Below are positions 16,208 through 25,753 of a DNA stretch of 64,000 nucleotides, in pieces. Origin of the DNA: Thauera carbonicopians (GTDB lineage: Bacteria > Pseudomonadota > Gammaproteobacteria > Burkholderiales > Rhodocyclaceae); the NCBI RefSeq assembly GCF_025699485.1, contig NZ_JANUXN010000004.1:1-64000 (forward strand), in the 5' to 3' direction. The notes below the pieces were generated by a model. It was not told the origin of the DNA. It saw only the letters and a program-made list of their open reading frames with translations, and searched no databases. Position 1 is the first letter of the stretch; every line of letters starts with the position of its first letter. Both the position numbers and the translations under genes were made by a program.

Positions 16208-17101
16208 ATGTCCGATACCCGTCATCCGCTCAAGGCGGACCTGCTGCTCGTGCTGGCGACCCTGGTGGCCGCCGCTGGCTGGATCTTCTCCAAGGAATCG
16301 CTCGCGGGCCTGCCGCCGCTGCTGTTCATCGGCACCCGCTTCCTGCTGGCCGGCGTGGTGCTGGCGGCTTTTAGCTGGACGCAGCTGCGGGCGATGAGCG
16401 GAGCCAACTGGCGTGGCGCGCTGCTGATCGGCGTGCTGTTCGCGCTGGCGATGGGCTTCTGGATCGGCGGTCTCCATCACGCCAGCCACCTTGGTGAAGG
16501 CGCCTTCATCTCCAGCCTGGGCGTGGTGCTGGTGCCGCTCGTCGGCCGCCTGTTCTTCGGCGAGCGTCCGCCCCGCGTTGCCTGGGTGTCGATGCCGCTG
16601 GCGCTGGCCGGCTTCACCTGTCTGTCGCTGGAGCACGGCTTTCGCTTCGAGCCCGGGCAATGGTTCTTCCTGGCTGCCGCGGTGGTGTTCGCGGTGCTGA
16701 TCAATCTCAACGGCCGGGTGGTGCGCAGCGTGCCGCCGCTGGCGCTGAGCACGGTGCAGGTGATGACGGTCGGCGTGCTGATGCTGCCGCTGTCGGCGCT
16801 GTTCGAAACCTGGCCCGAAGCGGTGTCGATGCCGGTGCTGGGCTGGCTGCTCGCCAGCGCGCTGCTGGCGACCACCCTGCGCTTCTTCGTCCAGCTCTAC
16901 GGCCAGAGCCTGACCACGCCCAGCCACGCGGCGCTGATCCTGATGCTGGAGCCGATGTGGACCGCGATGGTCGCCGCATGGTGGTTCGGCGAACGCATGA
17001 GCGAACTGCAGCTCTTCGGTTGCGGGCTGATCTTCTCGGCGCTGGTGCTGAGCCGCTGGCGGCTGGTGATCGATGTGCTGAAGGCGGTCACGGGGCGGTG
17101 A
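16208..17101 (+). CDS. DMT-superfamily (EamA) transporter
   Basis: Inner-membrane permease of 297 residues with about ten hydrophobic helices in two homologous halves, the EamA layout; a conserved glutamate/proline segment LMLEPMWTAMVAAWWFGE closes the second half. Such proteins export amino acids or other metabolites by drug/metabolite transport. The substrate is not predictable. It starts 12 bp after the RegA-like gene, so it is probably co-transcribed. It converges on the chemoreceptor gene. Confidence 0.9.
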   Translation: MSDTRHPLKADLLLVLATLVAAAGWIFSKESLAGLPPLLFIGTRFLLAGVVLAAFSWTQLRAMSGANWRGALLIGVLFALAMGFWIGGLHHASHLGEGAFISSLGVVLVPLVGRLFFGERPPRVAWVSMPLALAGFTCLSLEHGFRFEPGQWFFLAAAVVFAVLINLNGRVVRSVPPLALSTVQVMTVGVLMLPLSALFETWPEAVSMPVLGWLLASALLATTLRFFVQLYGQSLTTPSHAALILMLEPMWTAMVAAWWFGERMSELQLFGCGLIFSALVLSRWRLVIDVLKAVTGR

Positions 17102-17111
17102 ACGCCCGGCG

Positions 17112-17140
17112 ACTGCCGCGCCGCATGCGGGCGCGGCAGT
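17112..17140. terminator. Hairpin between convergent EamA and chemoreceptor genes
   Basis: Perfect 11-bp stem ACTGCCGCGCC (17112-17122) / GGCGCGGCAGT (17130-17140) with a 7-nt loop, 10 bp past the permease stop and 24 bp past the end of the chemoreceptor gene. There is no clear T-run, so it is at most a weak bidirectional terminator. Confidence 0.5.
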
Positions 17141-17164
17141 GCCCGCGCATTTCGCGGCTGGGGC

Positions 17165-18811
17165 TCACAGCCTGAAGCGGCCCACCAGGTCGTCCAGCTG
17201 CGTCGACAGCGCCTGCAGGTTGCTGCTGGCCTCGTTCAACTGAGCGGCGATCTGCGTGGTGCCGGCGGTGAGCTGGCTGATGCCCTCGACGTTGTGGTTG
17301 ATCTCGCCGACCGCGTTGGACTGTTCTTCCGTGGCGATGGCGACCTGGAGGTTCTGGTCGCTGATCTGGTTGATGTGGCCGTTGATCTGCTCCAGCGCGC
17401 TGGAAGCCTTGCCGGCGTATTCCACCACCAGCGTGCTCTGCTGGCGGCCCTTGATCATGGTTGCCACCGCGGCGCGGGATTCGGCCTGCAGGCGATCGAT
17501 CACCTGCTGGATCTCCTCGGTCGAGCTGCCGGAACGGCTGGCCAGCGTGCGCACCTCGTCGGCCACCACGGCGAAACCGCGGCCCTGCTCGCCGGCGCGG
17601 GCGGCTTCGATCGCGGCGTTGAGGGCCAGCAGGTTGGTCTGGTTGGAAATGCTGCGAATGGTGTCGAGCGTGGTGCTGATGGCATCGGTCTGCTCGGCCA
17701 GCGCCTCGATCACCCTGGCCGCCTGCGCCAGCTCGCCGTTCAGCGCATCGATCTGGCGGTGCGCCTGGGTGACGACCTCGCTGCCGCTGCCGGCATGCTC
17801 GGTCGCTTCACGGGCCAGGGTGGCGGCGTTCTCGGCATTGCGGGCGATTTCGTTGACGGTGATGCCCAACTCGTTGATGGCGGTGGCCACCTCCGCCGTG
17901 CGTTCGCTTTGCGAGGTGCAGTTGTTCTGGGTCAGGCGGGCGCGTTCGGCCACCTCGCGGGCCATGCCCGAGAGCTGGCGCGAATTGTCGGCCAGCTGCC
18001 GCATCGCGCCATGCACCTTGTCGATGAAACGGTTGAAGCTGCCCGCGATCTCGCTCAGTTCGTCCTTGCCGGGCAGCTCGATGCGGGTGTCCAGTGCCAG
18101 GTTCTCGGCAGCCAGGCTCAGCTTGTTCTGCAGGATCGCCACGCGGCGGCGCAGGTGGCTGGCGATCATCCAGGACACGACGAAGGACACCAGCAGGCCG
18201 AGGCCGATGATGGCGACCTGGCGGGTGAAACCGGCGTCGTAGCTCTCGGCGCTGTGCTGGTTCTGCTGCTCGGCCTGCTGCAACAGCGCATCGAGCAGCT
18301 CGTTGGCGCCCTGGCGCATGGTGCCGTAGCTCCTGGCGTACTGGTCGCGGTAGATCTGCTGGGCCCTGCGCATGTCGCCGGCGTCGAGGGCATTCAGCAT
18401 GGGTTCGAGTTCGTTCGTCACCATCGTCTCGAACTGATCGAACAGGCGCTGCGCCTGCGCCTTGCGTTCCGGGTTGACCTGGGCGTCCACCGCATTGCGC
18501 ATGGCATCGCGCATGCCGGGAATGTCTTCGCTGCGGGCTTCCTGCACCCGCGTCCTCACGCCGCGCTCGTCGCGCAGCGGGGTGTCCTGCAGCAGCATCA
18601 TGTCGATGCCCACGCGCATGCGCGGAATCCGCGACGCCGCTTCTGCCATCGCGCGCATCGGCGCGGCGGTGTTGAGATAGAGGATTTCGGTGTTCCTGTG
18701 CATGCTGGCCATGCTGCCGAGGCTGGTCAGCGCAACCAGCAGCAGGGCGATGCAGGGGATGGCGACCGCGACGATCAGCCGGGTCTTGAGGGTGAAGGCG
18801 TCGAGACGCAT
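17165..18811 (-). CDS. Methyl-accepting chemotaxis protein
   Basis: Transmembrane chemoreceptor of 548 residues. It has a first membrane helix (about 10-32), a periplasmic four-helix-bundle-type sensor domain rich in charged helices (to about 185), a second membrane helix (190-212), a HAMP segment, and a long coiled-coil signalling domain. The coiled coil carries the highly conserved hairpin tip ([20 protein letters not shown] and [15 protein letters not shown]). The C-terminus DDLVGRFRL has no CheR/CheB-binding pentapeptide. I start at the second ATG: GGAG lies 6 nt before it and forms the first codons of the longer reading. A run of nine G lies just upstream. The ligand is unknown. Confidence 0.93.
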   Translation of the reverse strand: MRLDAFTLKTRLIVAVAIPCIALLLVALTSLGSMASMHRNTEILYLNTAAPMRAMAEAASRIPRMRVGIDMMLLQDTPLRDERGVRTRVQEARSEDIPGMRDAMRNAVDAQVNPERKAQAQRLFDQFETMVTNELEPMLNALDAGDMRRAQQIYRDQYARSYGTMRQGANELLDALLQQAEQQNQHSAESYDAGFTRQVAIIGLGLLVSFVVSWMIASHLRRRVAILQNKLSLAAENLALDTRIELPGKDELSEIAGSFNRFIDKVHGAMRQLADNSRQLSGMAREVAERARLTQNNCTSQSERTAEVATAINELGITVNEIARNAENAATLAREATEHAGSGSEVVTQAHRQIDALNGELAQAARVIEALAEQTDAISTTLDTIRSISNQTNLLALNAAIEAARAGEQGRGFAVVADEVRTLASRSGSSTEEIQQVIDRLQAESRAAVATMIKGRQQSTLVVEYAGKASSALEQINGHINQISDQNLQVAIATEEQSNAVGEINHNVEGISQLTAGTTQIAAQLNEASSNLQALSTQLDDLVGRFRL

Positions 18812-19194
18812 GGGGTGCTCCATATCGGGGGGGGGCGCAGCACGTGGCGATGATCAGACCGGGCCGCTGTTGTCAGTGTTGCCGACACTGCTTATCGACA
18901 GGAAGCGCCCGATGCTTGAGGAATAAAGTGGTGCCGGAGCCAACTGCCCGGATCACACTGGGCGTCGTTTCGACGAGCGCCGCCCGCAACCTTCCTGCTC
19001 CCTGGGACGCGCCAGCACCTGTGCCGCTTGCGCCGGCGAGCACCTGGCGCTTCTTCGTCCGGTTGTATGGCTGGATGAAGGCCGGGAGCTAGTCGATATC
19101 CGGCGCTGCCGAATCGAATCCAGCACGTTTCGCCATTCGGACAGTTGCCCGAGTGCGCGAATCCATTGCCGGGTGGGAATGGATACACCGATCC

Positions 19195-19217
19195 AACTGT
19201 TGTCCGAAACTGTATCT
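19195..19217 (+). promoter_or_regulatory. Predicted MocR-type operator upstream of the alcohol dehydrogenase operon
   Basis: Direct repeat of ACTGT at 13-bp pitch: AACTGTT, one variable base, TCCG, two variable bases, then ACTGTATCT. The same 23-bp element in the same orientation, differing at three positions, occurs at 25754-25776 in front of the MocR-type gene. It lies about 430 bp upstream of the dehydrogenase start and 313 bp upstream of the sigma-54-like promoter, an upstream-activator position. Confidence 0.6.
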
Positions 19218-19529
19218 GCAGGCCGTCATGTTGCACCGCAGTTCTGTCCTAAGATTCTTTTCAGGCGAGGGGCGAATCTATTTTTTCTTTGATTCCGGAG
19301 CGGCTCAGGGTATTTGCATTGCTGGCCTTTCCGGGCGAAGCCCCGTTTGCCGGGCGTCATTTCTTCAGGCGGGTCATTTTTCTCGAAAGCTGGGTACTGC
19401 CGGCGCGTGGCGGCAGTGTGCCATTGCGTCTTCATTTCCTCGGCGGGCTCATGCCGGGCGGGGTGGGAATGATCCGGAAAGTTGACGGATACGGATGTAT
19501 TTGAAGGAGATTGCGCGTCGGATGTTCTT

Positions 19530-19544
19530 TGGCAGGTGTTTGGC
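19530..19544 (+). promoter_or_regulatory. Candidate sigma-54 promoter of the alcohol dehydrogenase operon
   Basis: TGGCAGGTGTTTGGC keeps the invariant GG and GC of the -24/-12 elements at the exact 10-bp separation. It deviates from TGGCACG-N4-TTGC at two positions. It lies about 80-100 bp before the start codon. No sigma-54 activator gene is seen in the window. Confidence 0.4.
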
Positions 19545-19622
19545 CGGGTAGGAGACAGAAAAGCGGATGGATGGCAATGAGCAGAAGGCCATACCGTCCG
19601 CGATTTCAGATTATTCAGAAAA

Positions 19623-21851
19623 ATGAAGAATCAGGAGGATGTGGTGATATTCAGAACGTCATCGAATCAGCTTTCCTGGCGGAAGGCATGCCTGAGCATT
19701 GCAGGCTGTGTCGCCATTGCCGCCTTTCCACTCCAATCCTTTTCCGCAGGGAAGAACACCGTAGCGGCCGTCGACCAGAAACGGCTCGTCGAGGCGGCAG
19801 CCGATCCTGCCAACTGGATCACCCGGGGTGGCACCTCGGACGAACAGCATTACAGCCCTCTGAAGCAGATCGACACCGCCAACGTGTCCCGGCTCGGCCT
19901 GGCCTGGTACGGCGAATTCGACACCAACCGCGGCCAGCAGGCCACGCCGCTGGTGATCGACGGCGTGCTTTATACGAGCACGGCGTGGTCCAAGGTATAT
20001 GCCTACGATGCGGCGACCGGCGAGCAGTTGTGGTTCTTCGATCCCGAAGTGCCGGGCAGGAAGGCGCCGGACGGCTGCTGCGACGTGGTCAACCGCGGCG
20101 TGGCGGCGTGGCAGGGCAAGATCTATGTGGGCACCTACGACGGGCGCCTGATCGCGATCGACGCCAGGACCGGCAAGCCGGTGTGGGAAACGCAGACCAC
20201 CGACGTGACGCGCAGCTACACCATCACCGGCGCGCCGCGGGTGGCCAACGGCAAGGTGTTCATCGGCAACGGCGGCGCCGAGTTCGGCGTGCGCGGCTAC
20301 GTGTCGGCGTATGACGCCGAGAACGGCGAGCTGGCCTGGCGCTTCTACATCACGCCCAACCCGGAAGGAAAGCCCGACGGCGCGGCCTCGGACAGGATCC
20401 ACCGGGAGATCGGTTTCAAGACCTGGGGCGACGGCTGGTGGAAGCAGACCGGCGGCGGCGGTACCGCGTGGGATTCCATCGTTTACGACAAGGACTACGA
20501 CCAGGTGCTGATCGGCACCGGCAACGGTACGCCGTGGAGCCACGTGGCGCGTTCGGGCGGCGAGGGCGACAACCTGTTCATCTCGTCCATCGTCGCGGTC
20601 GATGCCAATACCGGCGAGTACAAGTGGCACTACCAGTCCACGCCGGCCGAGGAATGGGACTTCACCGCGACGCAGCCCATCGTGCTGACCGAGCTGGACG
20701 TCGATGGCAAGAAGACCAGGGTGGCGATGCAGGCGCCGAAGAACGGTTTCTTCTACGTGCTCGATCGCAGCAACGGCAAGCTCATTTCGGCGAAGAACTT
20801 CATGCCGGTGAACTGGGCTGCGGGCATCGATCTCGAAACGGGGCGCCCGATCGAATACCCGGCGGCGCGCTATTCGAAGCACGGCAACGATTTCCTTGCG
20901 ATTCCGGGCGCGTTCGGCGCGCACAACTGGCCGCCGATGGCGTACAGCCCGGACACCGGCCTGGTGTATATCCCGGCGCAGCAGGGTTCGTTCGGCTACA
21001 AGCACGATCCGGACTTCAAGTACAACCCGCTCAACGGTGCCTGGAACCTGGCCAACATTTCCGGGCATCCGACGCTGGCTCCGCGCGACGAGGCCGACCG
21101 CCTGAGCATCACCCAGAGTTTCCGCGGCGACCTGATCGCCTGGGACCCGCAGGCGCAGAAGGAAGTCTGGCGCGTGCCCTATCCATCCATCGGCGCGGGC
21201 GGCACGCTCGCCACGGCGGGCAATCTGGTGTTCCAGGGCACGCCCGACGGCATCTTCCATGCCTATGCCGCCGATACCGGCAAGGAAGTGTGGAGCTACG
21301 ACGGGCGCATCGGCATCATCGCCGGCGCGATGAGCTACGAGATCGACGGCACGCAGTACATCGCCGTGCTGTCGGGACTGGGCGGTTCGGCCGGCCTGCA
21401 GATTCCGCACATGAAGAACCCCCGCGCCGGCATCGGACGGGTGCTGGTGTTCAAGCTCGACGGCAGCGGCGCCCTGCCGCCCTACGAGCGCGTGCGCCGG
21501 CCGGCACAGGTGCCGGCGGAGACCTTCCCGGCCGAAATGGTCGCCAGGGGCGCGGCCTTCTACGGCAACTGCGTGGCCTGCCACGGCTACGGCACCTACA
21601 CCAATGACGAGGTCGTGCCCGACCTGCGCCGTTCGCCGCTGCTGCTGGACAAGGCGTCGTTCGCCGCGGTGGTGTATGACGGCATCCGCGAAAGCCGCGG
21701 CATGGTGAGCTTCGCCGACCGCATGAGCCGGGATGACGTGGAGGCGCTGCGCGCCTGGCTGGTCGACCGTGCCATCCAGCTCAAGGCCGACGAGGAAGCC
21801 GAGCAGGCCGCGCGGATGTCCGGCAATCCGGCTGCCAAAGCCAATCCCTGA
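19623..21851 (+). CDS. PQQ-dependent quinohaemoprotein alcohol dehydrogenase
   Basis: Periplasmic dehydrogenase oxidising alcohols to aldehydes. PQQ and Ca sit in an eight-bladed propeller, and a C-terminal cytochrome c domain passes electrons on (type II). It has a signal peptide ending near LQSFSAG, the adjacent-cysteine disulfide C152-C153 (DGCCDVVNRG), tryptophan-docking repeats such as AYDAATGEQLWFF, and the haem motif CVACH at C650. Length is 742 residues. An AGGAGG inside the reading points to GTG at 19644 as a possible true start, which would shorten the signal peptide by seven residues. It is first in an operon with an outer-membrane protein and an aldehyde dehydrogenase. No PQQ synthesis genes are in the window. 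Confidence 0.95.
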   Translation: MKNQEDVVIFRTSSNQLSWRKACLSIAGCVAIAAFPLQSFSAGKNTVAAVDQKRLVEAAADPANWITRGGTSDEQHYSPLKQIDTANVSRLGLAWYGEFDTNRGQQATPLVIDGVLYTSTAWSKVYAYDAATGEQLWFFDPEVPGRKAPDGCCDVVNRGVAAWQGKIYVGTYDGRLIAIDARTGKPVWETQTTDVTRSYTITGAPRVANGKVFIGNGGAEFGVRGYVSAYDAENGELAWRFYITPNPEGKPDGAASDRIHREIGFKTWGDGWWKQTGGGGTAWDSIVYDKDYDQVLIGTGNGTPWSHVARSGGEGDNLFISSIVAVDANTGEYKWHYQSTPAEEWDFTATQPIVLTELDVDGKKTRVAMQAPKNGFFYVLDRSNGKLISAKNFMPVNWAAGIDLETGRPIEYPAARYSKHGNDFLAIPGAFGAHNWPPMAYSPDTGLVYIPAQQGSFGYKHDPDFKYNPLNGAWNLANISGHPTLAPRDEADRLSITQSFRGDLIAWDPQAQKEVWRVPYPSIGAGGTLATAGNLVFQGTPDGIFHAYAADTGKEVWSYDGRIGIIAGAMSYEIDGTQYIAVLSGLGGSAGLQIPHMKNPRAGIGRVLVFKLDGSGALPPYERVRRPAQVPAETFPAEMVARGAAFYGNCVACHGYGTYTNDEVVPDLRRSPLLLDKASFAAVVYDGIRESRGMVSFADRMSRDDVEALRAWLVDRAIQLKADEEAEQAARMSGNPAAKANP

Positions 21852-21922
21852 AGCATGACCGACCCTGAGGGCACCGCCGCCGCATCTCGCGGGGGTGGTG
21901 GCCTCGTCACGAGGTGAAAAAA

Positions 21923-22792
21923 ATGAACGAAGAACGTCAACAACGTCCGTCGATCGGGCGGCTGCTGGGGCTGGCTTGCGTTGCCGGCGCTGCCGGAATG
22001 CTGGCGGCGGCGGACAGCGAGGCGGCCACGGGCCGCAGCTTCATTGCGCCGCATGAATATGCGCTGCCTTCCAACGTCCCCGATGGATTCGACGTGTTTC
22101 TCGTCTATGGCTACCTGGAACGGGGTGATCAGGCCTTCGACGCCAAGGGCGACAAGCGCCGTTCCGACCGCACGGAGACGATGGTCTCGCTGCTGAAGTA
22201 TTCGCGCGGCTGGACCCTCGAAAGCAACCCGAACTTCGGCTACGCCTGGGAGCTGATCGTGCCGGTGATCGGCGCGCGCAACCGCACGGCGAGGACGTCG
22301 TCGAGCGGGGTGGGCGACCCCATCGTCGCGCCCTACATCTGGTACAAGCTGTCGGACGAGGTCACGGTCGGCACCGACTTCCTGTTCCAGCTCCCGGTCG
22401 GCGACGGCGATGTCGGCGGCGGCGACAGCTGGAAGTTCACCAACTCCGTTTTCATCGATGTGCAGCTGGGCAAGTTCAACTACACCGGCGACGTGATCTG
22501 GAACTTCCCGGGGACGTCGAACAAGGAGGACGCCAAGGCCGGGAAGTCGTGGTCGACCGAGCACCTGTTCGGCTATCGTGTCTCGCCGCTCGTCGAACCT
22601 TACGTCGGCGTCGCCTACGAGTACCAGAAGACGTCGGCGATCAACCCCGCCAACAGCGAGACCGACGTCCTGGGCGGGGTGATGTTCCATTTCGACAAGG
22701 CGAGCGCCTCGGTTCACTTGCTGCACACGGTGGATGGCAAGAATCGACCGGCCGGAAATTCGCTCAATTTCCGCCTGGTCTGGTCACTCTGA
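21923..22792 (+). CDS. Outer-membrane channel-like protein (Phenol_MetA_deg-like) of the alcohol operon
   Basis: 289 residues with a signal peptide ending around SEAATG. The rest alternates polar and aromatic residues in short beta-strand-like segments and ends with an aromatic strand (NSLNFRLVWSL), typical of small outer-membrane barrels. Its pattern resembles the family annotated as putative MetA-pathway phenol/aromatic transporters. ATG at 21923 is chosen because GAGG lies 8 nt upstream; a GTG at 21914 overlaps that site. It lies 71 bp after the dehydrogenase and 51 bp before the aldehyde dehydrogenase, so it probably admits the hydrophobic alcohol or aldehyde substrate. Confidence 0.75.
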   Translation: MNEERQQRPSIGRLLGLACVAGAAGMLAAADSEAATGRSFIAPHEYALPSNVPDGFDVFLVYGYLERGDQAFDAKGDKRRSDRTETMVSLLKYSRGWTLESNPNFGYAWELIVPVIGARNRTARTSSSGVGDPIVAPYIWYKLSDEVTVGTDFLFQLPVGDGDVGGGDSWKFTNSVFIDVQLGKFNYTGDVIWNFPGTSNKEDAKAGKSWSTEHLFGYRVSPLVEPYVGVAYEYQKTSAINPANSETDVLGGVMFHFDKASASVHLLHTVDGKNRPAGNSLNFRLVWSL

Positions 22793-22843
22793 GGGCAAAC
22801 CGTCAGAGGTGGAAACAAGGAAATATTCGAAGGAGACGAAAGC

Positions 22844-24298
22844 ATGAAAAACGATCTGAACCCCGGTGCGGCCGCGCAGGCCGAAGGCGTTCGGCGCTAC
22901 GCGATGCTGCTCGACGGCGAACTGGTCGACGGTGCGTCGTCGATCCCGGTGGTCGATCCTGCGACCGAGGAAATCATCGCCCATGCCCCGGCAGCCGACG
23001 CAAGCCAGCTCGAACAGGCGGTCGCGTCGGCCAAGGCGGCGTTCGATGGCTGGAAGAACGTGGCGCATGCCGAACGCGTTGCACTGATCCACCGCATCGC
23101 CGATGCGATCGAGGCGCGCCGCGAGGAGATCGCCAGGATCATCACGCTGGAGGTCGGCAAGCCGATCACGGCCGCCCGCGCCGACGTGGATCTCTCGCTG
23201 ATGTGGGCGCGCCAGGTCGCCGGCGTCGAATTGAAGCCGGACGTGCTGCAGGACGACGAGCAGGCCTACGTCGAGGTCCAGTACAAGCCGATCGGCGTCG
23301 TCGCGGCGATCATTCCGTGGAATTTCCCGTTCTTCCAGACCGTGTACAAGCTGGTGCCGGCCTTGCTGACCGGCAACACCGTCGTCGTCAAGCCGGCGCC
23401 GACCAGCCCGTTGAACGCGATCCTGCTGGGCGAGATCCTGCACGGCATTCTGCCGCCGGGCGTGGTCAATATCGTCGGCGACGACGGCAGCCTCGGCCCG
23501 CGCCTTTCCAGCCATCCCGACGTCGGCAAGGTTTCGTTCACCGGGTCGACCGCGGCGGGGCGGCAGGTGATGGCCAGCGGCGCGCCGACGCTGAAGCGCA
23601 TCGTGCTCGAGCTGGGCGGCAACGATGCCGCGATCGTGCTCGACGATGCCGACGTCGAGTCGGCGGCCAAGGGCATCTTCACCTGGGCTTTCATGAACTC
23701 GGGGCAGGTCTGCATCAACATCAAGCGCATCTACGTGCCGGATGCGCTGTACGACCGCTTCTGCGACGCGTTCGCGAAACTGGCCAGGTCCGCGGTCGTC
23801 GGCCACGGGCTCGACGAGAAGACCGAGTACGGGCCGATCCAGAACCGGCGCCAGTATGAAGCGGTGCTGCGTTCGCTCGACGTCGCCAGGCGCGACGGGA
23901 CGGTGATCGCGGGCGGCGAGCCGGCGGAGGGCAAGGGCTGGTTCGTGCCGCCGACGGTGGTGCGCGACATCGACGAAGCCAGTCCGCTGGTCCGCGAAGA
24001 GACCTTCGGCCCGATCCGCTCGATCCTGAGGTATTCGTCGATCGACGACGCGCTCCGCCGCGCCAACGACACGCAGTACGGGCTGGGCGGCTCGGTGTGG
24101 GGCAAGGACATCGAACGTGCAACCCGGATCGCCGCGCGGCTGGAAAGCGGCACGACGTGGGTGAACACCCATTTCGCGCTGGCGCCGGACATCCCGTTCG
24201 GCGGGCGCAAGCAGTCGGGCCTGGGGGTCGAGTTCGGCCTCGACGGCATCCACGAGTTCACCGATCGCCACGTCATCCACGTCGCGAGGGGGGCATGA
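22844..24298 (+). CDS. NAD(P)-dependent aldehyde dehydrogenase
   Basis: Cytoplasmic aldehyde dehydrogenase of 484 residues oxidising an aldehyde to the carboxylic acid. Conserved features are PWNFPFFQ (oxyanion Asn), FTGST (cofactor loop), the general-base Glu in ELGGND, the nucleophile C290 in NSGQVCINI, and EETFGPI. AAGGAGAC precedes the ATG. It lies in the operon with the PQQ alcohol dehydrogenase, whose product it should oxidise further. Substrate range is not readable. A strong hairpin follows the stop. Confidence 0.95.
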   Translation: MKNDLNPGAAAQAEGVRRYAMLLDGELVDGASSIPVVDPATEEIIAHAPAADASQLEQAVASAKAAFDGWKNVAHAERVALIHRIADAIEARREEIARIITLEVGKPITAARADVDLSLMWARQVAGVELKPDVLQDDEQAYVEVQYKPIGVVAAIIPWNFPFFQTVYKLVPALLTGNTVVVKPAPTSPLNAILLGEILHGILPPGVVNIVGDDGSLGPRLSSHPDVGKVSFTGSTAAGRQVMASGAPTLKRIVLELGGNDAAIVLDDADVESAAKGIFTWAFMNSGQVCINIKRIYVPDALYDRFCDAFAKLARSAVVGHGLDEKTEYGPIQNRRQYEAVLRSLDVARRDGTVIAGGEPAEGKGWFVPPTVVRDIDEASPLVREETFGPIRSILRYSSIDDALRRANDTQYGLGGSVWGKDIERATRIAARLESGTTWVNTHFALAPDIPFGGRKQSGLGVEFGLDGIHEFTDRHVIHVARGA

Positions 24299-24306
24299 CC
24301 GTCGGC

Positions 24307-24335
24307 GGGCGGCGCGGATGCGGTCCGCGCCGCCC
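24307..24335. terminator. Bidirectional hairpin between aldehyde dehydrogenase and MocR-type genes
   Basis: Perfect 12-bp stem GGGCGGCGCGGA (24307-24318) / TCCGCGCCGCCC (24324-24335), 5-nt loop, followed on the plus strand by GGTTTC. It fills the 41 bp between the two convergent stops. Confidence 0.65.
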
Positions 24336-24339
24336 GGTT

Positions 24340-25725
24340 TCACAGGCAGGCCTGCATGCTTTCGATGAACAGCGGGTCCTGCAGGTAGCCGACGTTCAGC
24401 CGGGTCCAGGGCGACTTCGAGCGGGGGTTCAGCATGAAGATCGAACCGGGCGCGAGAACGACGCCCTTGGGCAGCAGGCGCAGCGTCAACGCGTTCATGT
24501 CGTCGATGCCGGGGAAGCGCGCCCACAGGTACAGCGTCTGCTCGGGTTCGCAGAACAGTTCGGCGCCGAGATCCTTCAGGATCCGGATGCCGGCCCGGGT
24601 GGCGCTGCGGGCATGTTCCTGGAGGCGGACCACGTGGCGCAGGAAATGCCCCTCGCTCAGCATGACGTCGAGAATCCGCTCGCTGTATTCGCAGCCGCTG
24701 ACATGCAGCAGCATCTTGATGTCGGCCAGTTCCTCGATCCGGTTGACATCACCGGCGATGAAGCCGGCACGCAATGATGCGGAAAGCGATTTGGAGAAAC
24801 TGCCGACGTAAAGCGTGTTCTTGAGATTATCCACCGCCGATATCTTCGGTGCGGAATTGACCTTGATGTCGGCGACGGCATCGTCCTCGACGACCAGCAG
24901 ATTGTACATGGCGGCGAGCTTCGCAATTCGCCGCGCCTTTTCCTCACTGATATCGGAACCGGTCGGGTTCTGCCCCGACGACTGGATGAAGAAAAGGCGG
25001 GCGCGTTCGGTGCGCAGCTTGTGTTCGAGTATTTCGACATCCGGGCCGTCGGCAAGGCGTGGAATGGCGATCATCCGCGCGCCCTGCAACTGGAGCTTGC
25101 CGAATAGCGGGTAATAGCCGGGCTCTTCGACGAAAACCGGATCGCCGGCCGATACATAGCGGCGAATGATCAGATCGAGTCCGTGGTTGCCGCCGTGCGT
25201 CGTCATGATCTGGCGCTCGGAGGCGCCGATCGAATGGGCGGCCAGTTTGCGGTTGATGTGGGAACGCAGGTTCGGGTTGCCGTAGCGGCTGCCGTAGCGG
25301 AACAGCCCGGCAATGCCGTTGCGCGTGATCTGCCGGTGGAATTTGTCGATGCGCATTTCCGACAGCCAATGCGGCGGTGGCAATGCGATGCTGAGGTTCG
25401 ATTCGCCCGGGGCCTGCAGCAGTTGCTGGCGCATCAGCCAGATGGTGTCGATGGCGCGCTGGTATGCCTGCGGCGGTGCGCTCTCGTCACCGTCGGGGAG
25501 TTGTCTGGGACTGCCGATCACGAAGAAGCCCTTGCCCCGATGGGCCTGGACCAATTGCCATTGTGTCAGCAGCTCGAAGGCGGCAACGACGGTATTCAGC
25601 GAATGCGAGTAGAGCCGTGCGTAGATGCGCAACGACGGGAGTTTGTCGCCTTTCTTCAGCGAACCGGACTGTATCTGCTTCGAAATGTCCTGGGCGATCT
25701 TTTCCGCGGCGTTCTTCTGTTTCAT
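24340..25725 (-). CDS. MocR/GabR-type transcription regulator (GntR HTH fused to aminotransferase-like domain)
   Basis: 461 residues. N-terminal GntR-type winged helix (about 5-75; KLPSLRIYARLYSHSLNTVVAAFELL), a linker, then a fold-type I PLP aminotransferase-like effector domain with PLP lysine K312 (GSFSKSLSASLRAGF) and NPTGSD. MocR proteins bind direct repeats and respond to amine/amino-acid or PLP-linked ligands. The start is set at ATG 25725, which gives the usual HTH N-terminus; the longer reading would cover the operator. It is convergent with the aldehyde dehydrogenase and divergent from the acyl-CoA synthetase, and is the obvious candidate regulator for both. Confidence 0.93.
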   Translation of the reverse strand: MKQKNAAEKIAQDISKQIQSGSLKKGDKLPSLRIYARLYSHSLNTVVAAFELLTQWQLVQAHRGKGFFVIGSPRQLPDGDESAPPQAYQRAIDTIWLMRQQLLQAPGESNLSIALPPPHWLSEMRIDKFHRQITRNGIAGLFRYGSRYGNPNLRSHINRKLAAHSIGASERQIMTTHGGNHGLDLIIRRYVSAGDPVFVEEPGYYPLFGKLQLQGARMIAIPRLADGPDVEILEHKLRTERARLFFIQSSGQNPTGSDISEEKARRIAKLAAMYNLLVVEDDAVADIKVNSAPKISAVDNLKNTLYVGSFSKSLSASLRAGFIAGDVNRIEELADIKMLLHVSGCEYSERILDVMLSEGHFLRHVVRLQEHARSATRAGIRILKDLGAELFCEPEQTLYLWARFPGIDDMNALTLRLLPKGVVLAPGSIFMLNPRSKSPWTRLNVGYLQDPLFIESMQACL

Positions 25726-25753
25726 GGCGTCATCGGCTCGGAATGTCGTGAGC

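Larger units (their letters stand above)
18812..19622. other. 811-bp intergenic region upstream of the alcohol dehydrogenase operon
   Basis: Contains short open frames on both strands but none with codon bias, ribosome site or recognisable homology, so I call no gene. It holds a G9 tract (18827-18835) just before the chemoreceptor gene, the direct-repeat operator candidate at 19195-19217, AT-richer stretches around 19255-19310, and a sigma-54-like promoter at 19530-19544. It is probably mostly control sequence for the dehydrogenase operon. Confidence 0.55.

Noticed and set aside
18892-19236. Possible 114-codon gene on the minus strand (and an 82-codon frame at 18844-19092 on the plus strand)
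   Set aside because: No ribosome site, no signal or motif, and codon use unlike neighbours; they lie in a probable control region.
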